Assembly (NCBI RefSeq): GCF_001187535.1
Contig: NZ_LFIO01001164.1
Location: 1 to 64,000, forward strand
Length of the DNA stretch: 64,000 bases
Direction: 5' to 3'
Origin: Rhizobium ecuadorense
GTDB taxonomy: Bacteria; Pseudomonadota; Alphaproteobacteria; Rhizobiales; Rhizobiaceae
Below the pieces are notes generated by a model. That model saw nothing but the letters and a program-made list of their open reading frames with translations, was not told the origin of the DNA and did no database searches. The first letter of the stretch is position 1. Each line of letters starts with the position of its first letter. The position numbers and the translations under genes are program-made. Below, piece after piece: positions 52,962-61,551 of this stretch.

Positions 52962-53915
52962 ATGCGGGTTTTGGTCATCGGGGCAACGGGCCATGTCGGA
53001 ACCTATCTGGTTCCCCGCTTGGTGGAGGCGGGGCACGACGTCGTCACCATCAGCCGCGGCGCGGCAAAACCCTATACGGAAAACCGCGCCTGGGCCTCCG
53101 TCGACCAGCGCCAGATGGATCGGGCAGCGATGGAGCGGACGGGTGAATTCGGCCCGGCGGTGCGGGAGTTGAAAGCCGACATCGTCATCGACATGATCTG
53201 CTTCACGCTGGAGAGTGCCGAGCAGCTGGTGACGGCACTATCCGGGCATGTCGGTCATTTCCTGCATACCGGCACGATCTGGACACATGGCCACGCCAGC
53301 GCCGTGCCGACACTTGAAGAGGCGCCGAAGTCTCCTTTCGGTGACTACGGCATCCAGAAGGCGGCGGTCGAAACCTATCTGCAGCAGCAGGCACGGCTTC
53401 GCGGCTTTCCGGCGACCATCATCCATCCCGGTCACATTGTCGGTCCCGGATGGGCGCCGCTCAATCCGGCCGGAAATTTCAACCTGCAGGTCTTTTCCAC
53501 CCTTGCTCGCGGCGAGGCCCTGGCGCTGCCCAATTTTGGCCTGGAGACCGTTCATCACGTCCATGCCGATGACGTGGCAGCGATGTTCATGGATGCGATC
53601 GCCAACTGGAATGCGTCGACCGGCGAAAGTTTCCACGCGGTTTCGGCGCAGGCGCTGACGCTTCGCGGATATGCCGAAGCCATGTCGCGCTGGTTCGGGC
53701 GAGAGCCGAAACTCAGCTTCGCCCCATTCGACGCCTGGGCCGAGAGCCAGGCGGCCGAAGACGCCGAGGCGACATGGGAGCATATCGCCCGCAGCCCGAA
53801 TTGCTCGATCGCCAAAGCCCGGCGCCTGCTCGATTACTCCCCGAGATATACATCCCTGCAGGCGGTGCAGGAGGCTGTGGGCTGGCTGGTCGGGCAGGGG
53901 CGGATCAAGACTTGA
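52962..53915 (+). CDS. NAD-dependent epimerase/dehydratase family protein
   Basis: A 317-residue extended short-chain dehydrogenase. The start MRVLVIGATGHVGTYLVPRL carries the GxxGxxG nucleotide site (GATGHVG), and the catalytic lysine is in the YGIQKAA segment near residue 132, where the usual YxxxK has the pattern Y-G-I-Q-K. A GGAGGA site precedes the ATG at 52962. The substrate is unknown; nearest well-known relatives are nucleoside-diphosphate-sugar epimerases and atypical SDRs. It converges with the glycerate kinase gene. Confidence 0.88.
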   Translation: MRVLVIGATGHVGTYLVPRLVEAGHDVVTISRGAAKPYTENRAWASVDQRQMDRAAMERTGEFGPAVRELKADIVIDMICFTLESAEQLVTALSGHVGHFLHTGTIWTHGHASAVPTLEEAPKSPFGDYGIQKAAVETYLQQQARLRGFPATIIHPGHIVGPGWAPLNPAGNFNLQVFSTLARGEALALPNFGLETVHHVHADDVAAMFMDAIANWNASTGESFHAVSAQALTLRGYAEAMSRWFGREPKLSFAPFDAWAESQAAEDAEATWEHIARSPNCSIAKARRLLDYSPRYTSLQAVQEAVGWLVGQGRIKT

Positions 53916-53921
53916 TCCGCC
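53899..53921. terminator. Palindrome at the end of the convergent epimerase and glycerate kinase genes
   Basis: GGCGGATCAAG and CTTGATCCGCC form an 11-bp perfect dyad around a single A, overlapping the epimerase stop codon. It may act as a bidirectional end signal; there is no U tract. Confidence 0.4.
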
Positions 53922-53927
53922 GGGCTG

Positions 53928-55193
53928 CTAACGGATCAGGATAGCCCTGAAATCATTGACGTTGGTGCCGGTCGGGCCGGTTTCGAAGAGGTCGCCGACG
54001 GCGGCAAAGCCCGAATAGCTGTCATTACAGTCGAGCAGCCGACGCGGATCGAGCCCGGCGGCGCGCAGGCGCTTGACCGTGCCGCCATCGGCAAAGGCGC
54101 CGGCATTGTCTTCGGAGCCGTCAATCCCGTCCGTGTCGGCGGCCAGGAGATGAATGCCCTCTGCTCCGTCGACCGCAAGCGCCATGGCGAGCGCGAATTC
54201 GCCGTTGCGCCCGCCCTTGCCGCCCTTGGCTCGGAGCGTCACCGTCGTCTCGCCGCCGGAAAGGATGACGACCGGTTTCGAAAACGGCCTGTTCCGGCCG
54301 AGCACCTCGCGGGCGATTGCCGCATGCACCTGCGCTACGTCGCGCGATTCTCCCTCGATCGCATCTGAAAGGATGGCCGGCTCAATCCCCTGCGACTTTG
54401 CGAGCGCCGCCGCGGCCTCCAGCGACACGCCGGCAGAGGCGATGATGTGATGTTCGTGGTGTGAGAAGACCGGGTCGTCCGGCCGCGGCGCATCGGCCTT
54501 CGGCGAGTTTAGATGGTCGAGCGCTGCCTGCGGCAGCAGCAATCCATATTGCTTGATGATGTCAAGCGCATCGTGCCGCGTCGAACCGTCGGGCACCGTC
54601 GGCCCGGAGGCGACATGGGCCGGGTTGTCGCCGGGAATGTCGGAGACGATCAGGCTCACGACTCTTGCTCTGGTTGCTGCCGCAAGTCTCCCGCCCTTGA
54701 TGGTCGAGAGATGCTTGCGCACGACGTTCATCGCCGAGATCGGTGCGCCCGAGGCAAGCAGCATTTCGTTGAGGGCGATCTCGTCTTCAAGGGTCAGCCC
54801 CTCCGGCGGAGCAGGCAGCAGCGCCGAGCCGCCGCCGCAAATCAGCGCGATCACCAGATCGTCTTCCGTCAGGTCGTTCACCGTCTCCATCAGCCGTCTT
54901 GCCGCGGCAAGTCCCGCCGCATCGGGAACAGGATGAGCGGCCTCGATGATCTCGACGTCGCGTGTCTCGCAGCCATAGCCGTAGCGTGTGACCACCAGAC
55001 CCGTAAGCGGCCCGTCCCAGACGCTTTCGAGCGCCCGTGCCATCTGCGCAGCACCCTTGCCGGCGCCGATCACCACGGTCTTTCCCTTCGGCCTGTCGGG
55101 CAGGTTCGCCTTGATGCCGGTCAGCGGATCGGCGGCGCGTACCGCCGCGTCGAACAGGCCTTTCAGGAAATCGCGGGGAGCGCTTATCGTCAT
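53928..55193 (-). CDS. Glycerate 2-kinase (MOFRL/GckA type)
   Basis: Phosphorylates D-glycerate to 2-phosphoglycerate. The 421-residue protein belongs to the class II glycerate kinase family: VIGAGKGAAQMARALE near residues 40-55, the nucleotide loop ICGGGSALLPAPPEGL near 119-134, and the C-terminal MOFRL domain with VVILSGGETTVTLR near 316-329 and GGRNGEFALAMAL near 336-348, ending GPTGTNVNDFRAILI. In rhizobia such kinases serve tartrate, hydroxypyruvate or serine-cycle metabolism. The start MTISAPRDF at 55193 is the usual one. No neighbouring gene of the pathway is present. Confidence 0.93.
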   Translation of the reverse strand: MTISAPRDFLKGLFDAAVRAADPLTGIKANLPDRPKGKTVVIGAGKGAAQMARALESVWDGPLTGLVVTRYGYGCETRDVEIIEAAHPVPDAAGLAAARRLMETVNDLTEDDLVIALICGGGSALLPAPPEGLTLEDEIALNEMLLASGAPISAMNVVRKHLSTIKGGRLAAATRARVVSLIVSDIPGDNPAHVASGPTVPDGSTRHDALDIIKQYGLLLPQAALDHLNSPKADAPRPDDPVFSHHEHHIIASAGVSLEAAAALAKSQGIEPAILSDAIEGESRDVAQVHAAIAREVLGRNRPFSKPVVILSGGETTVTLRAKGGKGGRNGEFALAMALAVDGAEGIHLLAADTDGIDGSEDNAGAFADGGTVKRLRAAGLDPRRLLDCNDSYSGFAAVGDLFETGPTGTNVNDFRAILIR

Positions 55194-55392
55194 CGGTGGT
55201 CTCTGCTGCCTGGAGTGTCGATCATGATGCGGACTGTCTGCGCATGGGCGTGCCGGCGTCAAGGTCGAAGACGAGGCAATGTGGCGGCCTTGGACTGCAA
55301 ATTCTGAATCCTCGAAAGGAACGGATAGAACGATAGAAAGCATTAACCATAGTCCCGTAGACAACGAACAGGATCAAAGGAACCTGTGTTCG

Positions 55393-55692
55393 ATGGCTAC
55401 TGAAATGACCTGCCGCCCCGCCGCCCCGAGTGAAGGCGTGGTGATTGCTTTTCCCTCCGGAACCGGAACTGCCAATATCGAGCGCTGCGCCCGTGAACTC
55501 GGCCGGCGACACGGCGCGGATGCGATCGCATTCTGGAGGGCCGAATGCCGCAGGCTTGCCGATCAGCTTCTGGCAGCGGGGATGCCGGAGAGTGACGTCG
55601 GCGAGCGCGTGCTGCAGTTTCAGCAGGATGTCCAGATCGAACTCGTCCTCAGCCATCAAAACGGGCCAGTGCCCAAGTCCCAAAACCGATAG
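55393..55692 (+). CDS. Short DUF6074-like protein
   Basis: A 99-residue soluble protein of a rhizobial family annotated as DUF6074: VVIAFPSGTGTANIERCARELGRR cut here as VVIAFPSGTG and ARELGRRHG, then AIAFWRAECRRLADQLLAAG near residues 45-64, and a C-terminal EVQIELVL-like end. No enzymatic motif. The ATG at 55393 is chosen because upstream in-frame sequence is not protein-like. It precedes the convergent esterase gene. Function unknown. Confidence 0.65.
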   Translation: MATEMTCRPAAPSEGVVIAFPSGTGTANIERCARELGRRHGADAIAFWRAECRRLADQLLAAGMPESDVGERVLQFQQDVQIELVLSHQNGPVPKSQNR

Positions 55693-55761
55693 CGTATTCC
55701 CTGGATGCGGACGGTCCCCGGCATAATGGCATAGCAGCCAGGCTGCTCCCGTTCTATCGCT

Positions 55762-56853
55762 TTACCGCAGCAGCCCGGCAGACCGAAGGGCGTCTTCAAT
55801 GACCTTCTGAATGCCGCCGCGGTCGCGGCCCGTTGCAAATGAACCTGCGACGTTTTCCGGTTGCGTAGCGGAGGGTTCTGCATTGCGCCGCTTTTCGAAC
55901 GAGGGAACCAGACCCCAGGATCTGGCAATTTCGACGGTCGAGGAAATTCCGACGTCAAGCATGAAGGGGCCGCTTGCCCCGTAGCCGGAGATGACATCGA
56001 GCGGCGTGCCGTGATCCATCCCGGCAATCGTATGGAGTTCGATCACCTCGACCCCATGAGCATCGGTCCAGACCTTTCGCTGATGTCGTCCGATATTTTC
56101 CACGCGCGCTGGCGAGGTGTCGACGCCGTGGACATTTTTCCATTGCTCCACGATTGCATTCGCATTGGATGGTGCGACGGTTCTGTCGGCGCTTCCCTGC
56201 CAGAGCGACACTGTCGGCCACGGGCCTTTGTGGCCTGAAGCTTTTCTCAACCGCTGTTCCAGTTCTTTGGCGCTTGGCCCGCCGTGACCGCGCATCCGGT
56301 CGAACGCCTCGGGAGCGGTCGCGGCACTGGCATAGGGCAGGCCGGCAATGATCGCGCCGCCGGCAAACACCTCCGGATAGGTGGCGAGCATGGCCGCAGT
56401 CATGGCGCCGCCGGCCGAAAGCCCGGTGACGAACACGCGCCTGCTGTCGATACCGTATTCCGCAATGACCTTTGCGATCATCTGGCGAATGGAAAAGACC
56501 TCGCCGTGATCCCGTCTTATGTCCTCCGGGTTAAACCAGTTGAAGCAAAGGTTGGGATTGTTTGCCCTTCGTTGCTCGGGAAACAGCAGCGCGAAACCAT
56601 AATCCTCTGCCAATCGCGACCACCCCGACCCGATATCATAGCCTGATGCAGTCTGGGTGCAGCCGTGCAGGACGACGACCAGGGCCATGTTTTTTGCGCA
56701 TTTCGACGGCAGGTATGTGTAGCCTCCCAAAGCACCCGGGTTTGCGCCAAATGCGCCCAAGGCGACCAGATCGGGATTTTCCTGTGCGGGGCGGGGGCGA
56801 ATCGTTCCTCGCAGCGCAGCAAGGCGTGCGATAGTGTCTGACATAGATCTCAT
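55762..56853 (-). CDS. Extracellular-type polyhydroxyalkanoate depolymerase/esterase (PHB family)
   Basis: A 363-residue alpha/beta hydrolase. The oxyanion segment LVVVLHGCTQTASGYD near residues 69-84, the nucleophile elbow GLSAGGA (GxSxG) near 153-159, and the catalytic His in IAGMDHGTP near 275 identify the PHB-depolymerase type 1 short-chain family. There is no signal peptide, so it is cytoplasmic or leaderless; such proteins also act as feruloyl/short-chain esterases. The start MRSMSDTIARL at 56853 follows GGAGACTTTC; longer in-frame starts exist at 56868 and 56937. Confidence 0.88.
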   Translation of the reverse strand: MRSMSDTIARLAALRGTIRPRPAQENPDLVALGAFGANPGALGGYTYLPSKCAKNMALVVVLHGCTQTASGYDIGSGWSRLAEDYGFALLFPEQRRANNPNLCFNWFNPEDIRRDHGEVFSIRQMIAKVIAEYGIDSRRVFVTGLSAGGAMTAAMLATYPEVFAGGAIIAGLPYASAATAPEAFDRMRGHGGPSAKELEQRLRKASGHKGPWPTVSLWQGSADRTVAPSNANAIVEQWKNVHGVDTSPARVENIGRHQRKVWTDAHGVEVIELHTIAGMDHGTPLDVISGYGASGPFMLDVGISSTVEIARSWGLVPSFEKRRNAEPSATQPENVAGSFATGRDRGGIQKVIEDALRSAGLLR

Positions 56854-56987
56854 GAAAGTCTCCACCATCAGCTGCCGGGATGGCGGTGATGCCTGACTAA
56901 ACGCGTCAGTCGGCGGAAAGTTGCTGCGCTGCACCATATTTTCTGAGTGGCCGGGTTTGCCGGCGAGCGGGCAACTCGCCGGTGCGA

Positions 56988-57012
56988 GGAACTTCGGCCC
57001 GGAAATGGCGTT
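56988..57012 (+). promoter_or_regulatory. EcfG-type (general stress sigma) promoter
   Basis: GGAAC at 56988-56992 and CGTT at 57009-57012 with a 16-base spacer match the EcfG consensus GGAAC-N16/17-CGTT exactly, 50 bases upstream of the iron-permease-like gene. A perfect match in 64 kb is not rare by chance, but its promoter position and orientation support function. Confidence 0.55.
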
Positions 57013-57062
57013 GATGTTGTCGATTGTCAGCATGGATGCTGCGATCCAGCGAGGCTTTTTTG

Positions 57063-57470
57063 ATGTCGAACAAACCCAACTTCTTCTCTTCCTTCGCAAC
57101 CGTCGTCGCCGATTTGTCGGGAAAGCCGTTCACCTTTGTCGCGGCTTTGACGCTCGTGCTTGCCTGGGCGATATCCGGCCCCTTTTTCGGCTATTCTGAA
57201 ACCTGGCAGCTTGTGATCAATACGACCACGACCATCATCACCTTCCTGATGGTGTTTGTGCTCCAGAACAGCCAGAACCGCGACGGCAAGGCGGTGCAGG
57301 CCAAGCTCGACGAGCTCATCCTGACCAGCCAGGCTGCCAACAAGTTCGTCGGTATCGAAAAGCTGGAGGAGGGTGAACTCAGGGAAATGAGCAAGACGCT
57401 TGCCGCGCAGGCAGAATGCGTCGAGGAAAAAGCGGATGAGAAATCTGCCGCAGAGGCAGCGTCCACCTGA
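57063..57470 (+). CDS. Short low-affinity iron permease family protein (PF04120-like)
   Basis: A 135-residue membrane protein with two hydrophobic helices (about residues 24-45 and 52-72) followed by the family signature QNSQNRDGKAVQAKLDELI near residues 75-93. The C-terminus is a charged coiled-coil-like tail. It resembles a half-size PF04120 protein; the name comes from yeast Fet4 and iron transport is not established for the bacterial short forms. It sits behind an EcfG-type promoter and converges with a paralogue at 57484. The start MSNKPNFFSS at 57063 is chosen by the membrane topology. Confidence 0.8.
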   Translation: MSNKPNFFSSFATVVADLSGKPFTFVAALTLVLAWAISGPFFGYSETWQLVINTTTTIITFLMVFVLQNSQNRDGKAVQAKLDELILTSQAANKFVGIEKLEEGELREMSKTLAAQAECVEEKADEKSAAEAAST

Positions 57471-57483
57471 TGCGCGCTTCAGT

Positions 57484-57831
57484 TCATCGTTTCTGGTCGT
57501 GGTGTTGCTGACGCATTTCCTCGATGGCATCGGCATCTTTCTTTTCAGCAGCAATCCAGTGGTTTCTTGCCTTGCTCGATCGGATTAGTTCGTCGAGCTT
57601 GGTTTGCAGCGCCCTCATGTCCCGATTTTGGGAGTGCTGCACCAGCAGCAAAATGAAAAATATGATGAGCGTACCGACCATGTTGGTTAGCAGAAACCAT
57701 TGCCGTGGGAAGGAAAAGTGCAGACCGGCTGCCGCCCACAGGACTGCGAATATGATCAGCGTCACAAGGACCGCGCGATGTCCTGCCCACAAGACGGCAA
57801 AGTCGGAGATCTGTCGAAAACGCCAGCGCAT
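57484..57831 (-). CDS. Second short iron-permease-like protein
   Basis: A 115-residue paralogue of the protein at 57063. It has two helices (AGHRAVLVTLIIFAVLWAA and MVGTLIIFFILLLVQ) and the same signature in the form QHSQNRDMRALQTKLDELI, then RSSKARNHWIAAEKKDADAI. The start at 57831 (MRWRFRQ) follows GGAGAGCC; an upstream ATG at 57855 would add eight residues but lacks a good ribosome binding site. The two genes are tail to tail with 13 bases between stops. Function unknown; two such paralogues side by side suggest a complex of unlike subunits. Confidence 0.75.
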   Translation of the reverse strand: MRWRFRQISDFAVLWAGHRAVLVTLIIFAVLWAAAGLHFSFPRQWFLLTNMVGTLIIFFILLLVQHSQNRDMRALQTKLDELIRSSKARNHWIAAEKKDADAIEEMRQQHHDQKR

Positions 57832-57922
57832 ACGGCTCTCCACAGCGCACAACATGGAAGATGGAGCAGCTCGAAGCCGTTTCCATCACCCCGGCTCAAT
57901 AAATGCGCGCTGCGAACAGCAT

Positions 57923-57946
57923 AAAACCCGCGTTTCCGCGGGTTTT
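57923..57946. terminator. Bidirectional Rho-independent terminator downstream of katE
   Basis: AAAACCCGCG and CGCGGGTTTT enclose a TTTC loop, with A and T runs at both ends. It lies 18 bases past the katE stop on the minus strand and also fits the plus direction. Confidence 0.85.
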
Positions 57947-57963
57947 AGATGACGACAAGGCGG

Positions 57964-60078
57964 TCAATTCAGTTTGACCGACGGCTCCCGCCCCCAGATA
58001 CGCAGTTGACCGAGCGCCTTGATAAAGGCCGCGACATCACCGGCCGCTCCGAGCGCAATCACACCCTCATCCAGTGAATCGGCAATGCCGGCCTTCTGCA
58101 TCAGCGGCAGCGCTGTTTCCACATAGCCGATGAACTTGCAGTGCACGAAGGCATCCGACACGAAATCATGCGCCGTTGCCTCCTTCAGCAGATCGCTGCT
58201 TCCCGCCGACGAGGGCAGCAGCGCGACGGCGTCGTAGAGCACCGAAGGTCCGCCGTCGATCATCTGGTGCGCCTCAATCCAATTGCCGTCCGAGAGCGTG
58301 ACGCCGCCAATCTTTGGCGCGATCACTTCGAATGTTGCCTTCTGCTCGGTGATTTCGGCAAGCAGCGCCCTGAAGATGGCGGCATCGGTGCCATCGGTAA
58401 CAAGAATACCGAGCTTGCGTCCCTCGAACCGCTTGGGGCCGCGCTCGATGATGCTGAGCGCCGGCGACGGCTCGAGATCCTGGCGTGTCGGCATGGCGGC
58501 ATCGGCGGGCTTCGGCATCGATTTGAAGCCGAGTGCGTGGCCGACCTTGCTGGCCAGCGTCTCATCGATATTCATGAGATGGGAGACCATGCGCTCGCGA
58601 ATGACCGGCGTTTCGACCTTGCTCAACTCGAAGATCAGCGCTGCCGCGATATGACGTTGCTCCGGCGGGGTCTGGCTGATGAAGAACTGCCTGGCCTGGC
58701 TGTAATGATCGGCAAAGCTTTCCGGCCGCAATCGGACCTTGGCACCCTGCTCCTCGGCCGGGAAGTGGCGATAGCCCTGAACCGGCGATTCCCGCGGTCC
58801 CTGATTCCAGGAGTTCGGCTGGTAGTTGACCCGACCGACAGGATTGCGCATCGCCATGTGGCCATCCTGCTGGAAATTGTGGAAGGGACATTTCGGAGCG
58901 TTGATCGGCAGATGGGTGAAATTCGGGCCGCCCAGACGTTTCAGCTGGGTGTCGAGATAGGAGAAGTTCCGTCCCTGCAGGAGCGGGTCGTTGCTGAAGT
59001 CGATGCCGGGCGGAACGTTCTGCGTCATGAAGGCGACCTGCTCGGTCTCGGCGAAAAAGTTTTCGGGCATTCGGTCGAGCACGAGCCGGCCGACCGGTTT
59101 GACCGGCAGGATCTCCTCGGGAATGATTTTTGTCGGATCGAGGATGTCGAAATCGAAGCTATCGGCGAAGTCCTGATCGAAAAGCTGGACACAGAGTTCC
59201 CATTCCGGGAAGTTTCCTGACTGGATCGACTGCCAGAGGTCACGGCGGTGGAAATCCGGATCCGCACCGTTGATCTTGACTGCCTCGTTCCAGGCGACGG
59301 ATTGCAGGCCGAGTTTCGGTTTCCAGTGGAATTTGACGAGGGTCGATTCATCGGCGGCGTTGACGAAGCGGAAGGTGTGAACGCCAAACCCCTCCATGAA
59401 ACGGAAGGAGCGCGGGATGGCGCGATCCGACATGACCCACATGATCATGTGCATGCTTTCCGGGGTGAGGGAGATGAAGTCCCAGAAATTGTCATGCGCC
59501 GACTGCGCCTGCGGAAATTGCCTGTCGGGTTCCGGCTTGACGGCATGGATGATGTCGGGAAATTTGATCGCGTCCTGAATGAAGAAGACCGGGATGTTAT
59601 TGCCGACCAGATCCCAATTACCCTGCTGCGTGTAGAGCTTGACCGCGAAACCGCGCACGTCGCGCGCCAGATCGAAGGAACCCTTGCTGCCGGCGACTGT
59701 CGAAAACCGGACGAAGGCCGGCGTCTTTTCGCCGGGCCGCTGGAAAACATCGGCCCGGGTATAGGCGGCCAGCGATTCATATGTTTCGAAATAGCCATGG
59801 GCGCCGTAACCGCGGGCATGCACGACCCGCTCGGGGATGCGCTCGTGGTCGAAATGAAAGATCTTCTCGCGAAAATGGAAATCCTCGATGAGGGCGGGAC
59901 CGCGGGCGCCGAGACGAAGCGTATTCTGGTCGTCGGAAACGGGGCCGCCTTGCGCCGTGGTCAACACCGGCATGCCGTCTTCGGCAAACTGATGAAGCTC
60001 ACCGCCTGCACCCCGGTGCAGTTTCTGATCATGAATCGTCGCATTGTCCGAGGGCGAGGTCTTCGTCTTCTTGGCCAT
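57964..60078 (-). CDS. katE: Large-subunit catalase (KatE/HPII type)
   Basis: Decomposes H2O2. The 704-residue length and a C-terminal flavodoxin/DJ-1-like domain (from about residue 560: RKLGILVTDGTDAAIFRALL) mark a clade 2 HPII catalase. The catalytic His is in RVVHARGYGAHGYF near residues 83-96 and the heme Tyr in NFSYLDTQLKR near 374-384. The N-terminal extension is present. No classical OxyR site was looked for in detail; a GGAAC at about 60133 with a poor -10 is a weak EcfG candidate. HPII catalases are typical general-stress targets. Terminator at 57923-57946. Confidence 0.96.
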   Translation of the reverse strand: MAKKTKTSPSDNATIHDQKLHRGAGGELHQFAEDGMPVLTTAQGGPVSDDQNTLRLGARGPALIEDFHFREKIFHFDHERIPERVVHARGYGAHGYFETYESLAAYTRADVFQRPGEKTPAFVRFSTVAGSKGSFDLARDVRGFAVKLYTQQGNWDLVGNNIPVFFIQDAIKFPDIIHAVKPEPDRQFPQAQSAHDNFWDFISLTPESMHMIMWVMSDRAIPRSFRFMEGFGVHTFRFVNAADESTLVKFHWKPKLGLQSVAWNEAVKINGADPDFHRRDLWQSIQSGNFPEWELCVQLFDQDFADSFDFDILDPTKIIPEEILPVKPVGRLVLDRMPENFFAETEQVAFMTQNVPPGIDFSNDPLLQGRNFSYLDTQLKRLGGPNFTHLPINAPKCPFHNFQQDGHMAMRNPVGRVNYQPNSWNQGPRESPVQGYRHFPAEEQGAKVRLRPESFADHYSQARQFFISQTPPEQRHIAAALIFELSKVETPVIRERMVSHLMNIDETLASKVGHALGFKSMPKPADAAMPTRQDLEPSPALSIIERGPKRFEGRKLGILVTDGTDAAIFRALLAEITEQKATFEVIAPKIGGVTLSDGNWIEAHQMIDGGPSVLYDAVALLPSSAGSSDLLKEATAHDFVSDAFVHCKFIGYVETALPLMQKAGIADSLDEGVIALGAAGDVAAFIKALGQLRIWGREPSVKLN

Positions 60079-60221
60079 CTATTTTCTCCGGAAAGGGTGT
60101 GACCTAGCCGAAGCTCAAAAATGGCCACATGTTCCGTTTGATGAGAAATAAACCGCCACTGAGGAAAGGGGCCGCCTGACGGCAGCAGATGATCCAACGA
60201 CACCAAAGCCGGACTGCAGAC

Positions 60222-60257
60222 AAAAATAGGGTGCGGGGCCCTTCAACCCCGCACCCC
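60222..60257 (-). terminator. Terminator of the 25-residue/306-residue membrane protein operon
   Basis: GGGTGCGGGG and CCCCGCACCC form a 10-bp stem around an 8-base loop, with TA-TTTTT following on the minus strand. It is just downstream of the stop at 60272. Confidence 0.9.
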
Positions 60258-60271
60258 GGTTTCAATCAATC

Positions 60272-61192
60272 TTAGACACGAGGCCTGACGAGGAGATCTT
60301 CCTCTTCGTCGCGTTGCGATCCGCCGAACGCTGCGGCGGCCGAGGCGATGAAAGCCCCGACCAGAAGCGACAGCGAGCCGAGCAGGGCCGTGGTGGAAGC
60401 CGTCTTGCGTGCCTCATCGGCGGCCTTCTGGGCAGCGACCTTGGCATCGTCGATCCGCTTCAGCACCGTATCGACGCGGGTGTGTGCGTCGGCTTCGGAT
60501 AGGCCGGTCCGCGAAGAGACGATGGTAGCGAGATAAGCCTTGTCGTCATCGGGAATCTGCCCCACGGCGGCGCCGTTGAGGAGGATGCGCGATACTTCGG
60601 ATGTTGCCGCGGCATCATTCGATGTCGCTGCGGCGCGAGCCTGATCGGGGCGCAGCAACGCATCGGTGAAATAGGACGTGGAAAGATCCACCGGCGAGGT
60701 TGCCGACGATGCTGCTGCCGTACCGGCGGCAGTGGCGGTCGCTCCCACGGCCTGTGCGGCCGATCCCACTGCTTGTGCACCCGTGCCGGCCAGCGAAGTC
60801 AGCGACGATGCTAGAAACCCGGCGACGAAGACCGTCGCCAGAGCCCAGCTCAAGAAGCCATGCGCGGTGTCACGGAAGAAAACTTCATCCGTGTGGACGG
60901 CAGCCCATTTCGTCCGCAGCCGGCCGGTAATATAGCCGCCGAGCGCCGAAGAGAGCCACTGCACGAGAACAAGCCAGATCGCCGCCGTCACGCCGAGTGT
61001 CCCGAGCGAACTGCTTTGCCCCGACCAGGGCGACACCATCGTCAGCCCGAGCCCGGATCCGAGAAGCAGAAGGATGAGGGTGACACCTATCGCCGCGGCG
61101 GCGCCACCGAAGATAGGCCCCCATGTCATAGCCGATTTGGAGGATTCGACCGGAGTGGCAACCTCTCCGGAACCTGTCATTGAAACCGACAT
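60272..61192 (-). CDS. Membrane protein of unknown function, Ala-rich
   Basis: A 306-residue protein with four likely membrane helices: residues about 22-50 (WGPIFGGAAAAIGVTLILLLL), 63-88, 115-135 and the last one near 271-292 (ALLGSLSLLVGAFIASAAAAF). Between helices three and four lies a long Ala/Ser/Thr-rich segment. A repeated amphipathic pattern AQKAADEARKTAS suggests an extracytoplasmic or coiled-coil module. The C-terminus is acidic then basic (GGSQRDEEEDLLVRPRV). It starts 9 bases after the 25-residue gene. Similar proteins occur in rhizobia near stress genes, but no function is known to me. Confidence 0.8.
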   Translation of the reverse strand: MSVSMTGSGEVATPVESSKSAMTWGPIFGGAAAAIGVTLILLLLGSGLGLTMVSPWSGQSSSLGTLGVTAAIWLVLVQWLSSALGGYITGRLRTKWAAVHTDEVFFRDTAHGFLSWALATVFVAGFLASSLTSLAGTGAQAVGSAAQAVGATATAAGTAAASSATSPVDLSTSYFTDALLRPDQARAAATSNDAAATSEVSRILLNGAAVGQIPDDDKAYLATIVSSRTGLSEADAHTRVDTVLKRIDDAKVAAQKAADEARKTASTTALLGSLSLLVGAFIASAAAAFGGSQRDEEEDLLVRPRV

Positions 61193-61201
61193 GATCTGTT
61201 C

Positions 61202-61279
61202 CTATCGCATAAACAGAGCCAGAAGAATGATGATAGGCAGTGGAACACCGAGCAGCCAAAGTAGAATACCGCGACCCAT
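61202..61279 (-). CDS. 25-residue membrane peptide
   Basis: A 26-codon frame with an excellent GGAGG site 5-8 bases before ATG encodes MGRGILLWLLGVPLP followed by IIILLALFMR. The peptide is one hydrophobic helix capped by Arg at both ends. It lies 9 bases upstream of the 306-residue membrane gene and shares its promoter and terminator, so it is likely a real small protein of that operon. Very similar 25-residue peptides are, to my recollection, common in rhizobial genomes near stress genes. Too short for most gene finders. Confidence 0.7.
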   Translation of the reverse strand: MGRGILLWLLGVPLPIIILLALFMR

Positions 61280-61324
61280 GAGAGACCTCCTGTCAAAGCC
61301 GACGTTACGTGGTTGGTGCCACTC

Positions 61325-61349
61325 AACTTTTAACCACGGCGTTTGTTCC
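61325..61349 (-). promoter_or_regulatory. EcfG-like promoter of the small membrane operon
   Basis: The minus strand reads GGAAC (61349-61345), a 16-base spacer and AGTT (61328-61325), one mismatch from GGAAC-N16/17-CGTT, about 46-70 bases upstream of the 25-residue gene. Fits a general stress operon beside katE. Confidence 0.4.
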
Positions 61350-61357
61350 CGGCCGGC

Positions 61358-61468
61358 GTGATCGTCGACGATCTTCAGACGCGGATGATGAAGATCGACG
61401 AAATCTGGGCGCTCGCGCTAACGCCAGCCGAGGCGCGCGCCTATATCTTTAAACTCAAGGTGGTCTGA
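61358..61468 (+). CDS. Possible 36-residue protein or gene remnant
   Basis: A GTG-initiated frame encodes a peptide with the coherent sequence MKIDEIWALALTPAEARAYIF near its C-terminal half and ends KLKVV. The composition (amphipathic helix, mixed charge) is protein-like, but there is no clear ribosome binding site and no family is recognised. It may be a remnant of a longer protein or a very small gene. Confidence 0.25.
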   Translation: MIVDDLQTRMMKIDEIWALALTPAEARAYIFKLKVV

Positions 61469-61551
61469 GAGTGCGTTCTGGGGAAATACTCGGGTGGATC
61501 CCAAGGGGAGGCACTCATGGCTGCATCACGGCGTAGACGGGAGAAGCATCG

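Noticed and set aside
60110..60140. EcfG promoter for katE
   Set aside because: GGAAC is present on the minus strand but the -10 at 16-17 bases matches the consensus poorly.
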